Virus record (IMG/VR): IMGVR_UViG_3300046010_001999
Location: 1-20,584 of that record
Source: a virus
DNA length: 20,584 nt
Direction: 5' to 3' (one strand)
How positions within the stretch are numbered: position 1 is the first letter of the stretch; the number at the start of each line of letters is the position of its first letter. The notes under the pieces were generated by a model. The model saw only the letters and a program-made list of their open reading frames with translations, searched no databases and had not been told where the DNA came from. This document shows, in pieces, positions 1 through 8,236 of this stretch. The position numbers and the translations under genes are program-made.

Positions 1-826
1 CACATTAGATACTCTTAAGGAGATTGCAGACCAGATTCAAGCAGGCGGTACATTCTACGATTCAGTACTGTTTAAATCTGGCGGAACAATGACTGGCAAC
101 CTAACCCTTGCTGGTGCTCCTTCATCTAACCTACACGCTGCTACTAAGTTGTATGTAGATGATGTGGCTGGTTCTGCTACTGCTGCTGCAGCCTCTGCCG
201 CTGCTGCTGCTGCTTCATATGATTCTTTTGATGACAGATACCTAGGTGCTAAGTCATCTGCTCCTACATTAGATAATGATGGTAATGCATTAGTAACTGG
301 TGCCTTATATTGGAACTCAGTATCTGCAACTATGTTTGCTTGGACAGGTTCTGCTTGGGGTTCAATTTCCTCAACTGCAGCAATCTATCGTTACAAGTTT
401 ACTGCTGCTGGTGGAGAAACATCTGAGTCTGGACTTGACGATAATGGTCTAACACTTTCTTATATTGCTGGCAAAGAGCAGGTATATCTAAATGGTGTTC
501 TGTTGGTTCGTGGTACAGATTACACAGCATCTAATGGAACAAGCATTACTTCTCTTGCTGCATTAAGTGCTGGAGATATCTTAGAGATTATTACCTTTAC
601 AGCCTTTGATTTAGCAACTGCTATTGATAAGGCATTGTTTGATGCTAAGGGAGATATCCTAGTAGCAACTGCTGCAGATACACCTGGCAAACTAACTGTT
701 GGGGTAGATGGATATTTTCTAAAGGCTAACTCAGGAACCGCAACTGGTCTTGAATGGGCATCTGTTCCTGCTCCAGATTTAACACAATACTCAGATATAA
801 CTATGTCCATAATGGGCGCATACTAA
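1..826 (+). CDS. Phage tail fibre protein, 5' end outside window
   Basis: The frame is open from the left edge, with the first complete codon at base 2, so the ATG at 89 is internal. The residues before it (TLKEIADQIQAGG...) run straight into GGTMTGNLTL, a motif typical of phage fibre shafts, followed by LYVDD. After an Ala-rich stretch (codons about 57-75) comes a segment with YVD/YLG-type repeats and, near codons 217-250, a GDILVATAADTPGKL module ending in Trp. A related module occurs in the second fibre at 3444. The fold and role (receptor binding or fibre shaft) are inferred from these motifs. The gene heads a run of tail genes read in one direction; the next start is 18 bases downstream. 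Confidence 0.85.
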   Translation, partial: TLDTLKEIADQIQAGGTFYDSVLFKSGGTMTGNLTLAGAPSSNLHAATKLYVDDVAGSATAAAASAAAAAASYDSFDDRYLGAKSSAPTLDNDGNALVTGALYWNSVSATMFAWTGSAWGSISSTAAIYRYKFTAAGGETSESGLDDNGLTLSYIAGKEQVYLNGVLLVRGTDYTASNGTSITSLAALSAGDILEIITFTAFDLATAIDKALFDAKGDILVATAADTPGKLTVGVDGYFLKANSGTATGLEWASVPAPDLTQYSDITMSIMGAY

Positions 827-844
827 CAGAAAGGTACAGTACAA

Positions 845-1147
845 ATGGCTGTAACATCTAAGGCTCTATTCCGTGGGGCCGCATCAACATCAAGCACAAC
901 TCTATACACAACTCCTTCATCAACTACCGCAGTAGTAACTAATATTTTAGTTGCTAATACCGCTGGTAGCGTAGCAACATTTGACTTATCATTAGATGAT
1001 GTTCAGGTTGCAAACGATGTGTCAGTTGCCGCAAACGATACTTTAACTATTGACCTTAAACAAGTACTTGCTACTGCTAAAACCATTAAAGGTTTAGCAT
1101 CAGCAACTACAGTTAACTTTCACATTTCAGGAGTGGAGATAGTCTAG
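845..1147 (+). CDS. Small beta-rich virion-associated protein
   Basis: This 100-residue protein is rich in Thr, Ser, Ala and Val, with alternating polar and hydrophobic residues (TLYTTPSSTTAVVTNILVANT, then TFDLSLDDV and VNFHISGVEIV), as expected of a beta-sandwich tail or fibre accessory protein. It has no signal peptide or membrane segment. An AAAGG-like ribosome site lies about 10 bases before the ATG. The TAG stop shares its G with the GTG of the glycine-rich gene, so translation of the two is probably coupled. Small proteins of this style accompany tail fibre genes in aquatic phages; the exact role is unknown. Confidence 0.75.
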   Translation: MAVTSKALFRGAASTSSTTLYTTPSSTTAVVTNILVANTAGSVATFDLSLDDVQVANDVSVAANDTLTIDLKQVLATAKTIKGLASATTVNFHISGVEIV

Positions 1148-2889
1148 TGGCTATTCAAAACTTTAAATCATCTTCTATTAAAACTGGAACCTCAAGAAGA
1201 ACAATTTGGGACCAAGTTTCTCTTCCATCATTAATGGTTGACTATCTTGTAGTTGCGGGTGGTGGCGGTGGAGCAAACTCTCAAGGTGGCGGTGGAGGTG
1301 CTGGTGGTTATAAAACTACCATTGGTGGTTCTCCTTTAGAAATGCTTCCAAATACTGCATTTACAGTTACAGTCGGTGCAGGTGGTGCTCAAAACACCAA
1401 TGGTTCTAACTCAGTATTTTCTACTATTACATCTACTGGTGGTGGTACAGGCGGTGGCGGTAATGGTGCAGCAGGTGGTTCTGGTGGTGGTGGCGGAGGT
1501 AATACGCCAAGTCGCACTGGTGGTGCTGCTTCTCCTTCTGGTCAAGGTAATGCTGGCGGTTCATCAAGTAGCGTTGAGTATGGTGGTGCAGGCGGTGGCG
1601 GTGGTGCTGGTGCTGCAGGCGGTAATGGAAATAGTTCAACTCAAGTAGGTGGCGCAGGTGGTGTTGGCCTTGCTAATGACATAACAGGAACTTCTATTTA
1701 TTATGCTGGCGGAGGAGGAGGCGGTGGAGGTAATAACCTTGCTGCTGGAGGCGCTGGTGGTAATGGAGGAGGCGGTGCTGGTTCTCAAGGTACTGCTACT
1801 GGAACTGCTGGAACTGCTAATAGAGGTGGTGGCGCAGGTGGTGGTGGTGGTGAGTCTGGAGTTGGTAATGGTTCTGGTGGTCCAGGTGGGTCAGGAGTTG
1901 TTATAGCCCGATACCCAGGTACTACACAAAAAGCATACGGTGGAACAGTTACTACTTCAGGTGGAAATACAATCCACACATTTACTTCTGATGGAACTTT
2001 TTATACTGGTTTAGCAAAAGCAACTGGTGGAACTATTACGGTTTATTCATCAGGTGGCACTAATTATTTTGTACACACATTTACTTCTGACGGTACATTT
2101 ACTCCAAGTCAAAACTTAACTGCTGACTATTTAGTTATAGCAGGTGGAGGTGCGGGAGGCGGTAATGGTGGCGCAGGTGGTGGTGGTGGTGCAGGTGGAT
2201 ACCGCACAAGCGCTGGTACCTCTGGTGGCGGAGCAAGCGCCGAATCTGCTTTATCTTTAACTTCTAATACCGCTTATACAGTAACTATTGGTGCTGGTGG
2301 GGCTGCAATAACTAGTAGTGGATATAACACTACTAGAAATAATGGTTCCGATTCAGTATTTTCAACAATCACATCTACTGGTGGCGGCGGAGGTTCGGCT
2401 GGCGATGTTGACGGTGCAACTGGCGGTTCAGGTGGCGGTGGCGGTGGTGGGTACACAAGAGGAGGCGGTACAGGTACTGCAAACCAAGGTTATGCAGGTG
2501 GAGCAGGACAATATAGAGGAAACGCAAGCCCTAATCCAGAGGAAAATGCTGGAGGTGGAGGTGGAGGCGCTGGCTCTGCTGGAACTGCTGGAACTACTAG
2601 CACTAATGCTGTTGGTGGTAATGGTGGTAATGGTGTTTCATCATCTATTACTGGTACAGCCGTAACAAGAGCAGGTGGCGGTGCAGGTTCTGTTGGTGAA
2701 GCAGATGATACCGCTGGCACAGCAGGTTCTGGTGGTGGTGGAGCAGGTGGTAAATCAAGTAATAGTTATGCGGGTGTTGCAGGAACTATTAACACTGGCT
2801 CTGGCGGTGGTGGTTCTGGTAATTATGGTACGTCAACAACGTCTGGTGCAGGTGGTTCTGGTATCGTAATCATACGATATGCAATCTAA
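1147..2889 (+). CDS. Glycine-rich tail protein with two tandem adhesin-like modules
   Basis: This 580-residue protein starts at GTG, overlapping the previous stop by one base. It has two homologous modules, about residues 32-258 and 326-580. Each opens with DYLV(V/I)AGGG, passes through a TVT(V/I)GAGGA turn, an NG(S)DSVFSTITSTGGG motif and long glycine runs, and closes with GGSG(V/I)VI.RY. Between them lie two copies of HTFTSDGTF. Glycine-rich runs of this kind form packed polyglycine-II helices in the gp38 adhesin of T-even-like phages, so a distal receptor-binding role is likely. That structural parallel is inferred from composition, not from alignment. Open frames on the opposite strand and in frame 2 here come from the GGN codon bias. 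Confidence 0.85.
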   Translation: MAIQNFKSSSIKTGTSRRTIWDQVSLPSLMVDYLVVAGGGGGANSQGGGGGAGGYKTTIGGSPLEMLPNTAFTVTVGAGGAQNTNGSNSVFSTITSTGGGTGGGGNGAAGGSGGGGGGNTPSRTGGAASPSGQGNAGGSSSSVEYGGAGGGGGAGAAGGNGNSSTQVGGAGGVGLANDITGTSIYYAGGGGGGGGNNLAAGGAGGNGGGGAGSQGTATGTAGTANRGGGAGGGGGESGVGNGSGGPGGSGVVIARYPGTTQKAYGGTVTTSGGNTIHTFTSDGTFYTGLAKATGGTITVYSSGGTNYFVHTFTSDGTFTPSQNLTADYLVIAGGGAGGGNGGAGGGGGAGGYRTSAGTSGGGASAESALSLTSNTAYTVTIGAGGAAITSSGYNTTRNNGSDSVFSTITSTGGGGGSAGDVDGATGGSGGGGGGGYTRGGGTGTANQGYAGGAGQYRGNASPNPEENAGGGGGGAGSAGTAGTTSTNAVGGNGGNGVSSSITGTAVTRAGGGAGSVGEADDTAGTAGSGGGGAGGKSSNSYAGVAGTINTGSGGGGSGNYGTSTTSGAGGSGIVIIRYAI

Positions 2890-2903
2890 CAAAAGGGGAT
2901 GAA

Positions 2904-3104
2904 ATGAAAAACAATGTAAGTAAAATCAAAGAAGAAAAACAAACACAATGCTTTAGTTATGAAGTAGTAATGTTGGTTCACATTATTGCTGATGATGAAG
3001 TAACTGCTAAAAACCAACTTGATGAAAAAGGCGGAATAGTTACAAAGCGTGATGTTAAGTTAGTAAACTCAACAATTCTCTATGGAGAGGATAAGGATAA
3101 GTAA
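2904..3104 (+). CDS. Small hypothetical protein in tail cluster
   Basis: This 66-residue acidic/basic protein has no recognised domain. An AAGGGG ribosome site at 2893-2898 lies 5 bases before the ATG. The core (YEVVMLVHIIADDEVTAKNQ, then a GG turn and a VKLVNSTILY strand) looks like a small alpha/beta domain, with the helix probably at DEVTAKNQLDEKG. The TAA overlaps the next ATG (TAATG), so it is translated with the following tail gene. Its place between the glycine-rich protein and a fibre accessory gene suggests a structural or assembly role. Confidence 0.75.
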   Translation: MKNNVSKIKEEKQTQCFSYEVVMLVHIIADDEVTAKNQLDEKGGIVTKRDVKLVNSTILYGEDKDK

Positions 3105-3451
3105 TGGCACATTGGGCTAAAGTAGAAAATGGAATCGTAGTTCAGGTTAATGTAGTTGAGGATGATTTCCTTGAGGCAAACCCTGACCGATACACAGGTA
3201 CTTGGATTAAAACCTCATACAATACAATAGGTAATGTCCATACTCTAGGTGGTACACCACTTAATAAAAATTATGCAGGTATTGGTTATACTTGGGACGG
3301 TGTTGGATTTGCCGCACCTAAACCATATCCATCTTGGTCTTTAAACTCAACCACTTATTTATGGGAAGCACCAACTCCTATGCCAACTGATGGCAAGCGT
3401 TATGTTTGGGATGAAGCAACTACATCTTGGGTAGAGGTAGACAATGACTAA
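3104..3451 (+). CDS. Tail fibre accessory protein
   Basis: This 115-residue protein begins MAHWAKVENGIVVQV and ends with a Trp/Pro-rich segment: PKPYPSWSLN, WEAPTPMPTDGKRYVWDE, then WVEVD. The GYTWDGVGF...PKPYPSW...TDGK.Y.WDE pattern is familiar from small proteins next to tail fibre genes in cyanophages and other aquatic phages. They may be fibre tips or assembly proteins. The start overlaps the previous stop (TAATG). The last 8 bases overlap the next gene. No catalytic motif is visible. Confidence 0.8.
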   Translation: MAHWAKVENGIVVQVNVVEDDFLEANPDRYTGTWIKTSYNTIGNVHTLGGTPLNKNYAGIGYTWDGVGFAAPKPYPSWSLNSTTYLWEAPTPMPTDGKRYVWDEATTSWVEVDND

Positions 3452-4184
3452 AGCAAGAGATATAGCGAGTGCAGCACCTGCACCCTCAACCGTATCAGCA
3501 ACTGAGTTAGGCTACCTAGATGGTGTTACCTCTGCTATCCAGACACAGTTAGATGCAAAGACTGCAAAGTCTACCCTTACTACTACAGGTGATATTTACT
3601 ATGCCTCTGCTGCTAATACCCCTGCTAGATTAGGTATTGGTAGCACAGGAAATGTACTCACTGTAGCATCAGGTATCCCTAGTTGGGCTGCTGCTTCAAG
3701 CGGTGCTATGACTAAAGTAGTAAGCGCTGACTTTAGTGGAAGTACCGCCGTTGCAATAAATAACTGTTTTACATCTACTTACACAAATTACATTTTGATT
3801 GTAAGTGGTTTGGGCGATGCTGGTCAAGCAGATGTGTTTTTACAATTTCAAACTGGCACAAATACTGTTTATTCTGGAAGCACTTATTATGGTTCGCTTT
3901 TGAAATTAACTGAGGCTGGCTCAGTTTCTTATGTCGGCAATAATGCTGCACAAAAATTCGCAATGGGAACTCCTGCAATTAATCAGCGTTACACATTTAC
4001 CGCCACAATTAACAATGTTGGTGATGGTAGCCGAAGTGCTGCAATATCATCTGTTGGTAATATGGTTGGCGGTGCAACATTACAGGGCGGTTTAATTGAT
4101 GCCACTAATGTTTATACTGGATTGTATTTAACTGGCTCTGGAAATTTAACTGGCAATTATGCTATTTATGGATTGGTAAAATAA
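3444..4184 (+). CDS. Second tail fibre protein
   Basis: This 246-residue protein overlaps the upstream gene by 8 bases. Residues 20-40 carry ELGYLDGVTSAIQTQLDAK, a widespread phage fibre motif. Residues 49-82 carry GDIYYASAANTPARLGIG...W, the same module as near the C terminus of the first fibre in this window. From about residue 88 the protein is a beta-rich domain of Ser, Gly, Thr and Asn that ends AIYGLVK. This looks like a distinct C-terminal, perhaps receptor-binding, domain attached to a conserved linker. It ends in TAATG with the next gene. Confidence 0.85.
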   Translation: MTKARDIASAAPAPSTVSATELGYLDGVTSAIQTQLDAKTAKSTLTTTGDIYYASAANTPARLGIGSTGNVLTVASGIPSWAAASSGAMTKVVSADFSGSTAVAINNCFTSTYTNYILIVSGLGDAGQADVFLQFQTGTNTVYSGSTYYGSLLKLTEAGSVSYVGNNAAQKFAMGTPAINQRYTFTATINNVGDGSRSAAISSVGNMVGGATLQGGLIDATNVYTGLYLTGSGNLTGNYAIYGLVK

Positions 4185-4438
4185 TGTTAAATAAAATAAC
4201 TATTACAGATGCAACAACAAACACAACCATTGAACGAGAAATGACCGAAGAAGAATTGGCTGCTCGTAATGCTATGTTAGAGCAAGACGCACTAGATAAG
4301 GCAGAGGCAGAGGCTAAGGCTCAGGAATTGAAAGAATTAAAAACATCTGCTTATGAAAAATTAGGTTTAACACCAGAGGAAATTGAAGCGTTATTACCAA
4401 CGCCTAAACCTAGAATCATTCCGCCAGCCTCAGCATAA
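4184..4438 (+). CDS. Small fibre-associated protein with coiled-coil
   Basis: This 84-residue protein has a short N-terminal beta segment (MLNKITITDATTNTTIERE), then a highly charged Ala/Glu/Lys helix from about residue 20 to 58, and a C-terminal LTPEEIEALLP segment. Small proteins of this form often follow fibre genes in aquatic phages and may act in fibre assembly; this is inferred from position and composition. The ATG overlaps the preceding TAA. A gap of about 50 bases follows before the next large tail gene. Confidence 0.75.
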   Translation: MLNKITITDATTNTTIEREMTEEELAARNAMLEQDALDKAEAEAKAQELKELKTSAYEKLGLTPEEIEALLPTPKPRIIPPASA

Positions 4439-4440
4439 TC

Positions 4441-4472
4441 TTGAGGGATTGTTCTACAAATATTAATAACTA
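4441..4472 (+). promoter_or_regulatory. Weak promoter-like sequence before the large tail gene
   Basis: The sequence reads TTGAGG at 4441-4446, 17 bases, then TAATAA at 4464-4469. It lies in the only intergenic gap of the tail cluster. The -10 is poor and no TGn is present, so this could be chance in AT-rich DNA. Confidence 0.2.
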
Positions 4473-4475
4473 TTT

Positions 4476-4493
4476 AAAGGAGCGTGTACCATC
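4476..4493 (+). promoter_or_regulatory. Ribosome binding site fixing an ATC start
   Basis: AAAGGAG (4476-4482) is followed by an 8-base spacer and ATC at 4491. The only standard start nearby, GTG at 4484, is in another frame and meets TAG within five codons, so it cannot start the large tail gene. Confidence 0.65.
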
Positions 4494-6692
4494 GCTGGTA
4501 GAGACATAACCGAAGGTCGTGCCAATCAAGCCATCGCTATTGATGTTGGTATCGTATCTACAAGTACATACTGGCAGAATACATCTGACTCATATGATGT
4601 AGCAGTTGGTGGACAACCATTCTTCTATGCCATAAATGATGCACGTCCTTACATCAGACAGACTGCTCCTTACAAGAAAGACCAGTTTGATAATGGTAAA
4701 GAGCCAGGTGAGCAATCACTTACTGGTTGGTGGTTACGTTCTCAATCATCATTCCACTCTGGTTCAGGTATAAAGTTCTATGACCCATCTGCTGGTGAGA
4801 CTGTTGACTATAGATTTACAGATAGCAAGGGTGTTAATGTTTGGACTAAGGGACAAGTAACCTTACTTAAAGACACCGCTACTACACACTATACAACTGG
4901 TGCAATTCAGACTAACGGTAAACCATTTCAGATTGCCCGTTCTATTGAGTACGGTGGAACTAATGGAGTCCTTCTCTGGGATGAGTATGATGTAGACAAA
5001 ATTGCAGAAGATGGAACTGTTACACATTTCTTAGATTATGCAGCAGGAACTGATTATGCAGTTAATGCTATATGTGATGATGGTACTAATGCCTTTTGGA
5101 TTACCAATATTGTTGCTAGCGGTACTCCAAGATTGCGTATATATAAAAAGTTATTAACTGGTGTTTCTGGTGCTGGTGATACTCTTATGATTAGCGACAA
5201 CGGTATTACCGTAAATACTGCTGTTATGGAATATGTTAAAGACCGTATCGTTATGGGTATTAATAATAAGATATATGAAATATCTTCATCTGCATCTAGC
5301 CTTCCAAGCCCTGTGTACACACACAGCGATACCGATATTGTATTCTCAAGTATTACCGCTTCTGGTCCAGCCATTTACATAGCAGGTTATAGTGGCACCC
5401 AGTCAAGCATATTTAAATTTACTCTTAATACCTCTGGTGTTATGCCAACTCTTACTACTGCTATCACTGCAGCAGAGATGCCAGTTGGCGAGATTATCCA
5501 TAAGATTTTTTACTACCTAGGTTATATGATGATAGGTACTAATAAAGGAATCCGTGCAGCAGTTGTCTCAGACCAAGACGGCTCCATTAACTATGGTCCA
5601 CTTATTGTGGAAACCACTCAGCCTTGCTATGACTTTGCTGCACGAGACAGATTTATCTGGTGTGCAACTGGTGTAGATGGTGCAGCAGGAGTTATCCGTA
5701 TTGACCTTGGTAATGAGATAGAGACTCTACGCTTTGCTTATGCTAACGATTTATATGTTAGCGGTACATCAGGATATAGCACAGTAACCTGTGCATTTGC
5801 TGGTACAACAGACCGATTAGTATTTGCTACTACAGCAGTTAATGCTGGCTCAGTAAGCAACAAAGCACTCACATCTAACGTAGCAACCTTAACTACTTCT
5901 GCAGCACACGGCCTAGCCGTTGATGATTCTGTATGGGTAGAAGGTGTTGACTCTACATTTAATGGTCAGTACACAGTTACTGGCGTACCAACCACTACAA
6001 CATTTACCTATGCTAAGACTGCCTCTAACGTAGCCTCTACTGCCGTATCACCTGTTGGTAAGGTTAACAAGGTAGGTAGCATTAATATTGAAGCAAGTAC
6101 AACATTAGCATCTACTGGCTTTATTACTAGTGGTTACATTCGCTATGGAACATTAGAGCCTAAGAACTTTAAGCGTTTACTTGCTCGTGGAGACTTCACT
6201 AAAGGCTCATTAGTCCTTGAGACTGTAGATAAAGATGGTGTTGAGTATGACCATATCACCTACGAAGCAGGAGTAACTGCAGTTGAAGTAGGTACATCTA
6301 ATCCTGATACAGCGCAAGAGTATGTAGCCTATAAGTTTATTCTTAATCGTGATGCTACAACTACTAGTGCAGGTCCTATATTTAAGGGCTATCAAGCCAA
6401 GGCTACTATTGCTACACCTCGCCAAAGAATTATGAGATTCCCTGTTTACTGCTTTGATATTGAAACAGATAGATACAATGTGGTATCTGGTTATGAAGGT
6501 AAGGCACTGGAAAGATTACAATTACTTGAAGGTGTAGAAGAGGGTGGCGATGTTGTCACCTGGCAGGACCTTACTACTGGCGAAAGTCGTCAGGTAGTTA
6601 TTGAGCAAATCTCGTTTATGCGTATGACCCCACCTGATAAAAGGTTTGATGGGTTTGGAGGCGTAATTGAGATTACGGTTAGGACAGTATAA
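4491..6692 (+). CDS. Large minor tail protein, apparent ATC start
   Basis: The frame is open from the stop at 4467 to 6692, but has no ATG, GTG or TTG before the TTG at 5133 (codon 215). Its first 214 codons clearly encode protein (AGRDITEGRANQAIAIDVG, later SLTGWWLRSQSSFHSGSG), so starting at 5133 would truncate it. A strong AAAGGAG site at 4476-4482 lies 8 bases before an ATC at 4491, giving 733 residues beginning (M)AGRDITEGR. The middle has repeats of the type IVMGINNKIYEI, AIYIAGYSG and YMMIGTNKGI, suggesting a beta-propeller-like fold. Residues about 451-523 (ALTSNVATLTTSAAHG...FNGQYTVTGVPTTTTFTYA) match a small beta domain inserted in many phage tail proteins. It probably belongs to the tail tip or baseplate. 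Confidence 0.85.
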   Translation: MAGRDITEGRANQAIAIDVGIVSTSTYWQNTSDSYDVAVGGQPFFYAINDARPYIRQTAPYKKDQFDNGKEPGEQSLTGWWLRSQSSFHSGSGIKFYDPSAGETVDYRFTDSKGVNVWTKGQVTLLKDTATTHYTTGAIQTNGKPFQIARSIEYGGTNGVLLWDEYDVDKIAEDGTVTHFLDYAAGTDYAVNAICDDGTNAFWITNIVASGTPRLRIYKKLLTGVSGAGDTLMISDNGITVNTAVMEYVKDRIVMGINNKIYEISSSASSLPSPVYTHSDTDIVFSSITASGPAIYIAGYSGTQSSIFKFTLNTSGVMPTLTTAITAAEMPVGEIIHKIFYYLGYMMIGTNKGIRAAVVSDQDGSINYGPLIVETTQPCYDFAARDRFIWCATGVDGAAGVIRIDLGNEIETLRFAYANDLYVSGTSGYSTVTCAFAGTTDRLVFATTAVNAGSVSNKALTSNVATLTTSAAHGLAVDDSVWVEGVDSTFNGQYTVTGVPTTTTFTYAKTASNVASTAVSPVGKVNKVGSINIEASTTLASTGFITSGYIRYGTLEPKNFKRLLARGDFTKGSLVLETVDKDGVEYDHITYEAGVTAVEVGTSNPDTAQEYVAYKFILNRDATTTSAGPIFKGYQAKATIATPRQRIMRFPVYCFDIETDRYNVVSGYEGKALERLQLLEGVEEGGDVVTWQDLTTGESRQVVIEQISFMRMTPPDKRFDGFGGVIEITVRTV

Positions 6693-6886
6693 TGACACCG
6701 AATGATTGGGCAGCCCTTGCCGTAGCAGCAACTACTCTAGTAGGAACGCTGGCTATAACAGTAAGACACTTAGTTAAACACTATCTGTCTGAACTTCGCC
6801 CCAACGGTGGCTCAAGTGTAAAAGACCAGGTCAATCGGTTAGAGGAAAAAGTAGATACGCTTTACCAAATTTTAATACAAAAGTAG
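6692..6886 (+). CDS. Small membrane protein with coiled-coil tail, possible lysis or tail component
   Basis: This 64-residue protein has one predicted membrane segment, about residues 6-26 (DWAALAVAATTLVGTLAITV). A basic patch follows (RHLVKHYL), then a C-terminal heptad-like helix (VNRLEEKVDTLYQILIQK). It starts at a TAATG overlap with the minor tail protein. Similar small membrane proteins sit between tail and lysis genes in many actinobacteriophages, and a holin or accessory lysis role is possible. A second holin candidate lies at 8012. Confidence 0.75.
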   Translation: MTPNDWAALAVAATTLVGTLAITVRHLVKHYLSELRPNGGSSVKDQVNRLEEKVDTLYQILIQK

Positions 6887-6898
6887 AAAGTAATGGGG

Positions 6899-7477
6899 AT
6901 GAAAGCAGATAACTTTCCAAAATGGTTTTATGATAATGCAACGGTCCAAGACTTCGAGAATGGACTAACAGAGTTTAAGGGCAAAAAGAATCTTAAGTTC
7001 CTGCAGATAGGTGTCTTTACTGGCAACGCATCTGCTTGGCTATTAGATAATATTCTTACAGACCCAACATCATTACTTGTAGATATAGACCCTTGGTGTG
7101 GTAATTTGCAACACGAATCAATTTATGACTGGAATGATATACAACAAGCCTACAAAGAGCAGATAGAGCCACACGGCAAAAAGGTTCAAGCACATAAAGC
7201 ATTTAGTGGAGACTGGTTAAAGAATAACCGTGAGGTTAAGTATGACTTTATCTATATTGATGGAGACCATCTACCAGAATCAGTTACTTTAGATGCTGAC
7301 CTATCTTGGGACTTGCTTAAGTCTGGTGGCGTTATGGCATTTGATGATTATGAGTGGGACCATCCAGATGGTACAGATAAGAACCCTAAGCCAGCAATAG
7401 ATGCGTGGCTAGCAAAACACAAAGATGATATTGAAATATTACGTATGGGATGGCAAGTATGGATAAGGAAGAAATAG
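6899..7477 (+). CDS. Class I SAM-dependent methyltransferase
   Basis: The start was placed at the second of two in-frame ATGs (6893 and 6899), because AGAAAG at 6885-6890 lies 8 bases from 6899 but only 2 from 6893. Counting from 6893, the Rossmann fold shows motif I at about residues 39-51 (IGVFTGNASAWLL), the acidic strand VDIDPW at 63-68, YDFIYIDGDH at 117-126 and GGVMAFDDYEW at 146-155. The IDGDH and DD acidic residues resemble metal-dependent O-methyltransferases of the Methyltransf_24 type. The substrate is unknown. Its position between tail and endolysin genes could suit a virion or cell-surface glycan target, but that is a guess. Confidence 0.85.
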   Translation: MKADNFPKWFYDNATVQDFENGLTEFKGKKNLKFLQIGVFTGNASAWLLDNILTDPTSLLVDIDPWCGNLQHESIYDWNDIQQAYKEQIEPHGKKVQAHKAFSGDWLKNNREVKYDFIYIDGDHLPESVTLDADLSWDLLKSGGVMAFDDYEWDHPDGTDKNPKPAIDAWLAKHKDDIEILRMGWQVWIRKK

Positions 7478-7602
7478 ACAACAACTGTCAAGGCTGTGGC
7501 TGTGACCCAACTGATATTTGTTGGCCTAATCAAAACCTATTAAGAGAACAATGGCTTAAGGACAACCCAGATGCAAAATACGAAGGATGGATGTCAATAT
7601 GA
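7459..7602 (+). CDS. Small Cys-rich protein
   Basis: This 47-residue ORF, MDKEEIDNNCQGCGCDPTDI followed by CWPNQNLLREQWLKDNPDAK and YEGWMSI, overlaps the end of the methyltransferase by 19 bases. Its TGA overlaps the ATG of the endolysin (ATGA at 7599). Four cysteines (CQGCGC then C after six residues) form a plausible small metal knuckle. The tight overlaps and protein-like composition argue that it is translated. No family was recognised. Confidence 0.6.
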   Translation: MDKEEIDNNCQGCGCDPTDICWPNQNLLREQWLKDNPDAKYEGWMSI

Positions 7603-8003
7603 CAACTGTTGTCAAGAAAGCCACACCTGCTGCAATTGCTGTATTGCGCCAAGCGACGGCACTTTGGCCCAAGCGGAAGAAAGCAAGCGATGGTCTACTA
7701 CCATCTGCTGCTCATTTAAGTCAGAGTCCTAACTCAGACCACAATACTGGATTAGCAGTTGACTTAACAGATGACCCAGCCAACGGGGTAGATTGCAAAG
7801 ATATTTACCAAAGATTACAAAATGATATCAGAGTTAAGTATCTAATATTTAAAGGTAAAATTTGGAGCAAGGAAAAAGGGGAACATACCTACAAAGGTAG
7901 CAACCAACATAATAAACATTTACATATTTCAATTAAAACAGAATACGCTAAAGACGATTCTAACTGGTTCAGTTGGATGGGTCTACCACCTAAAAAAAAA
8001 TAG
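7599..8003 (+). CDS. Endolysin, M15-type metallopeptidase
   Basis: The chosen start is the ATG at 7599, because it overlaps the previous TGA (ATGA) and has AAGGA upstream at 7583-7587. An ATG at 7587 would add four residues. The 134-residue protein shows the zinc site of the VanY/L-Ala-D-Glu peptidase group: SDHNTGLAVDL with His48 and Asp55, and HLHIS with His109. It is a single catalytic domain with no signal peptide and no separate cell-wall-binding domain. It should cleave peptidoglycan stem peptides at lysis. The holin-like gene follows 8 bases later, forming a standard lysis cassette. Confidence 0.85.
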   Translation: MTTVVKKATPAAIAVLRQATALWPKRKKASDGLLPSAAHLSQSPNSDHNTGLAVDLTDDPANGVDCKDIYQRLQNDIRVKYLIFKGKIWSKEKGEHTYKGSNQHNKHLHISIKTEYAKDDSNWFSWMGLPPKKK

Positions 8004-8011
8004 GAGAAACA

Positions 8012-8224
8012 ATGAAAGATATAATCGCTAAACTAAAAGACCCAAAGACTAAGGCTGCATTCAAGTCTTATATTCGGGCAGTACTAGCATCTGCGGTAAC
8101 AATGGGACTAGCCCTCGCTGCCGACCTTGCTCCAGAGCAAGCAATCCTAATTGGCGCATTGGCTGCTCCGTTGGCTAAATGGGCTGATAAGACTGAAAAA
8201 GAGTACGGCATAGGTTCTAATTAA
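8012..8224 (+). CDS. Holin-like membrane protein
   Basis: This 70-residue protein begins with a charged segment (MKDIIAKLKDPKTKAAFKSY). Two hydrophobic helices follow at about residues 21-38 (IRAVLASAVTMGLALAAD) and 42-56 (EQAILIGALAAPLAKW), and the C terminus is charged. An AGGAG site lies about 6 bases upstream of the ATG. The size, two-helix layout and position next to the endolysin support a holin that lets the endolysin reach the wall. It is the last gene before a pair of terminator-like hairpins. Confidence 0.75.
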   Translation: MKDIIAKLKDPKTKAAFKSYIRAVLASAVTMGLALAADLAPEQAILIGALAAPLAKWADKTEKEYGIGSN

Positions 8225-8236
8225 ATACCCCTAATC

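Noticed and set aside
1376-2869. Several open frames on both strands inside the glycine-rich gene
   Set aside because: They arise from repeated GGN codons and give low-complexity Val/Leu- or Pro-rich products without ribosome sites.
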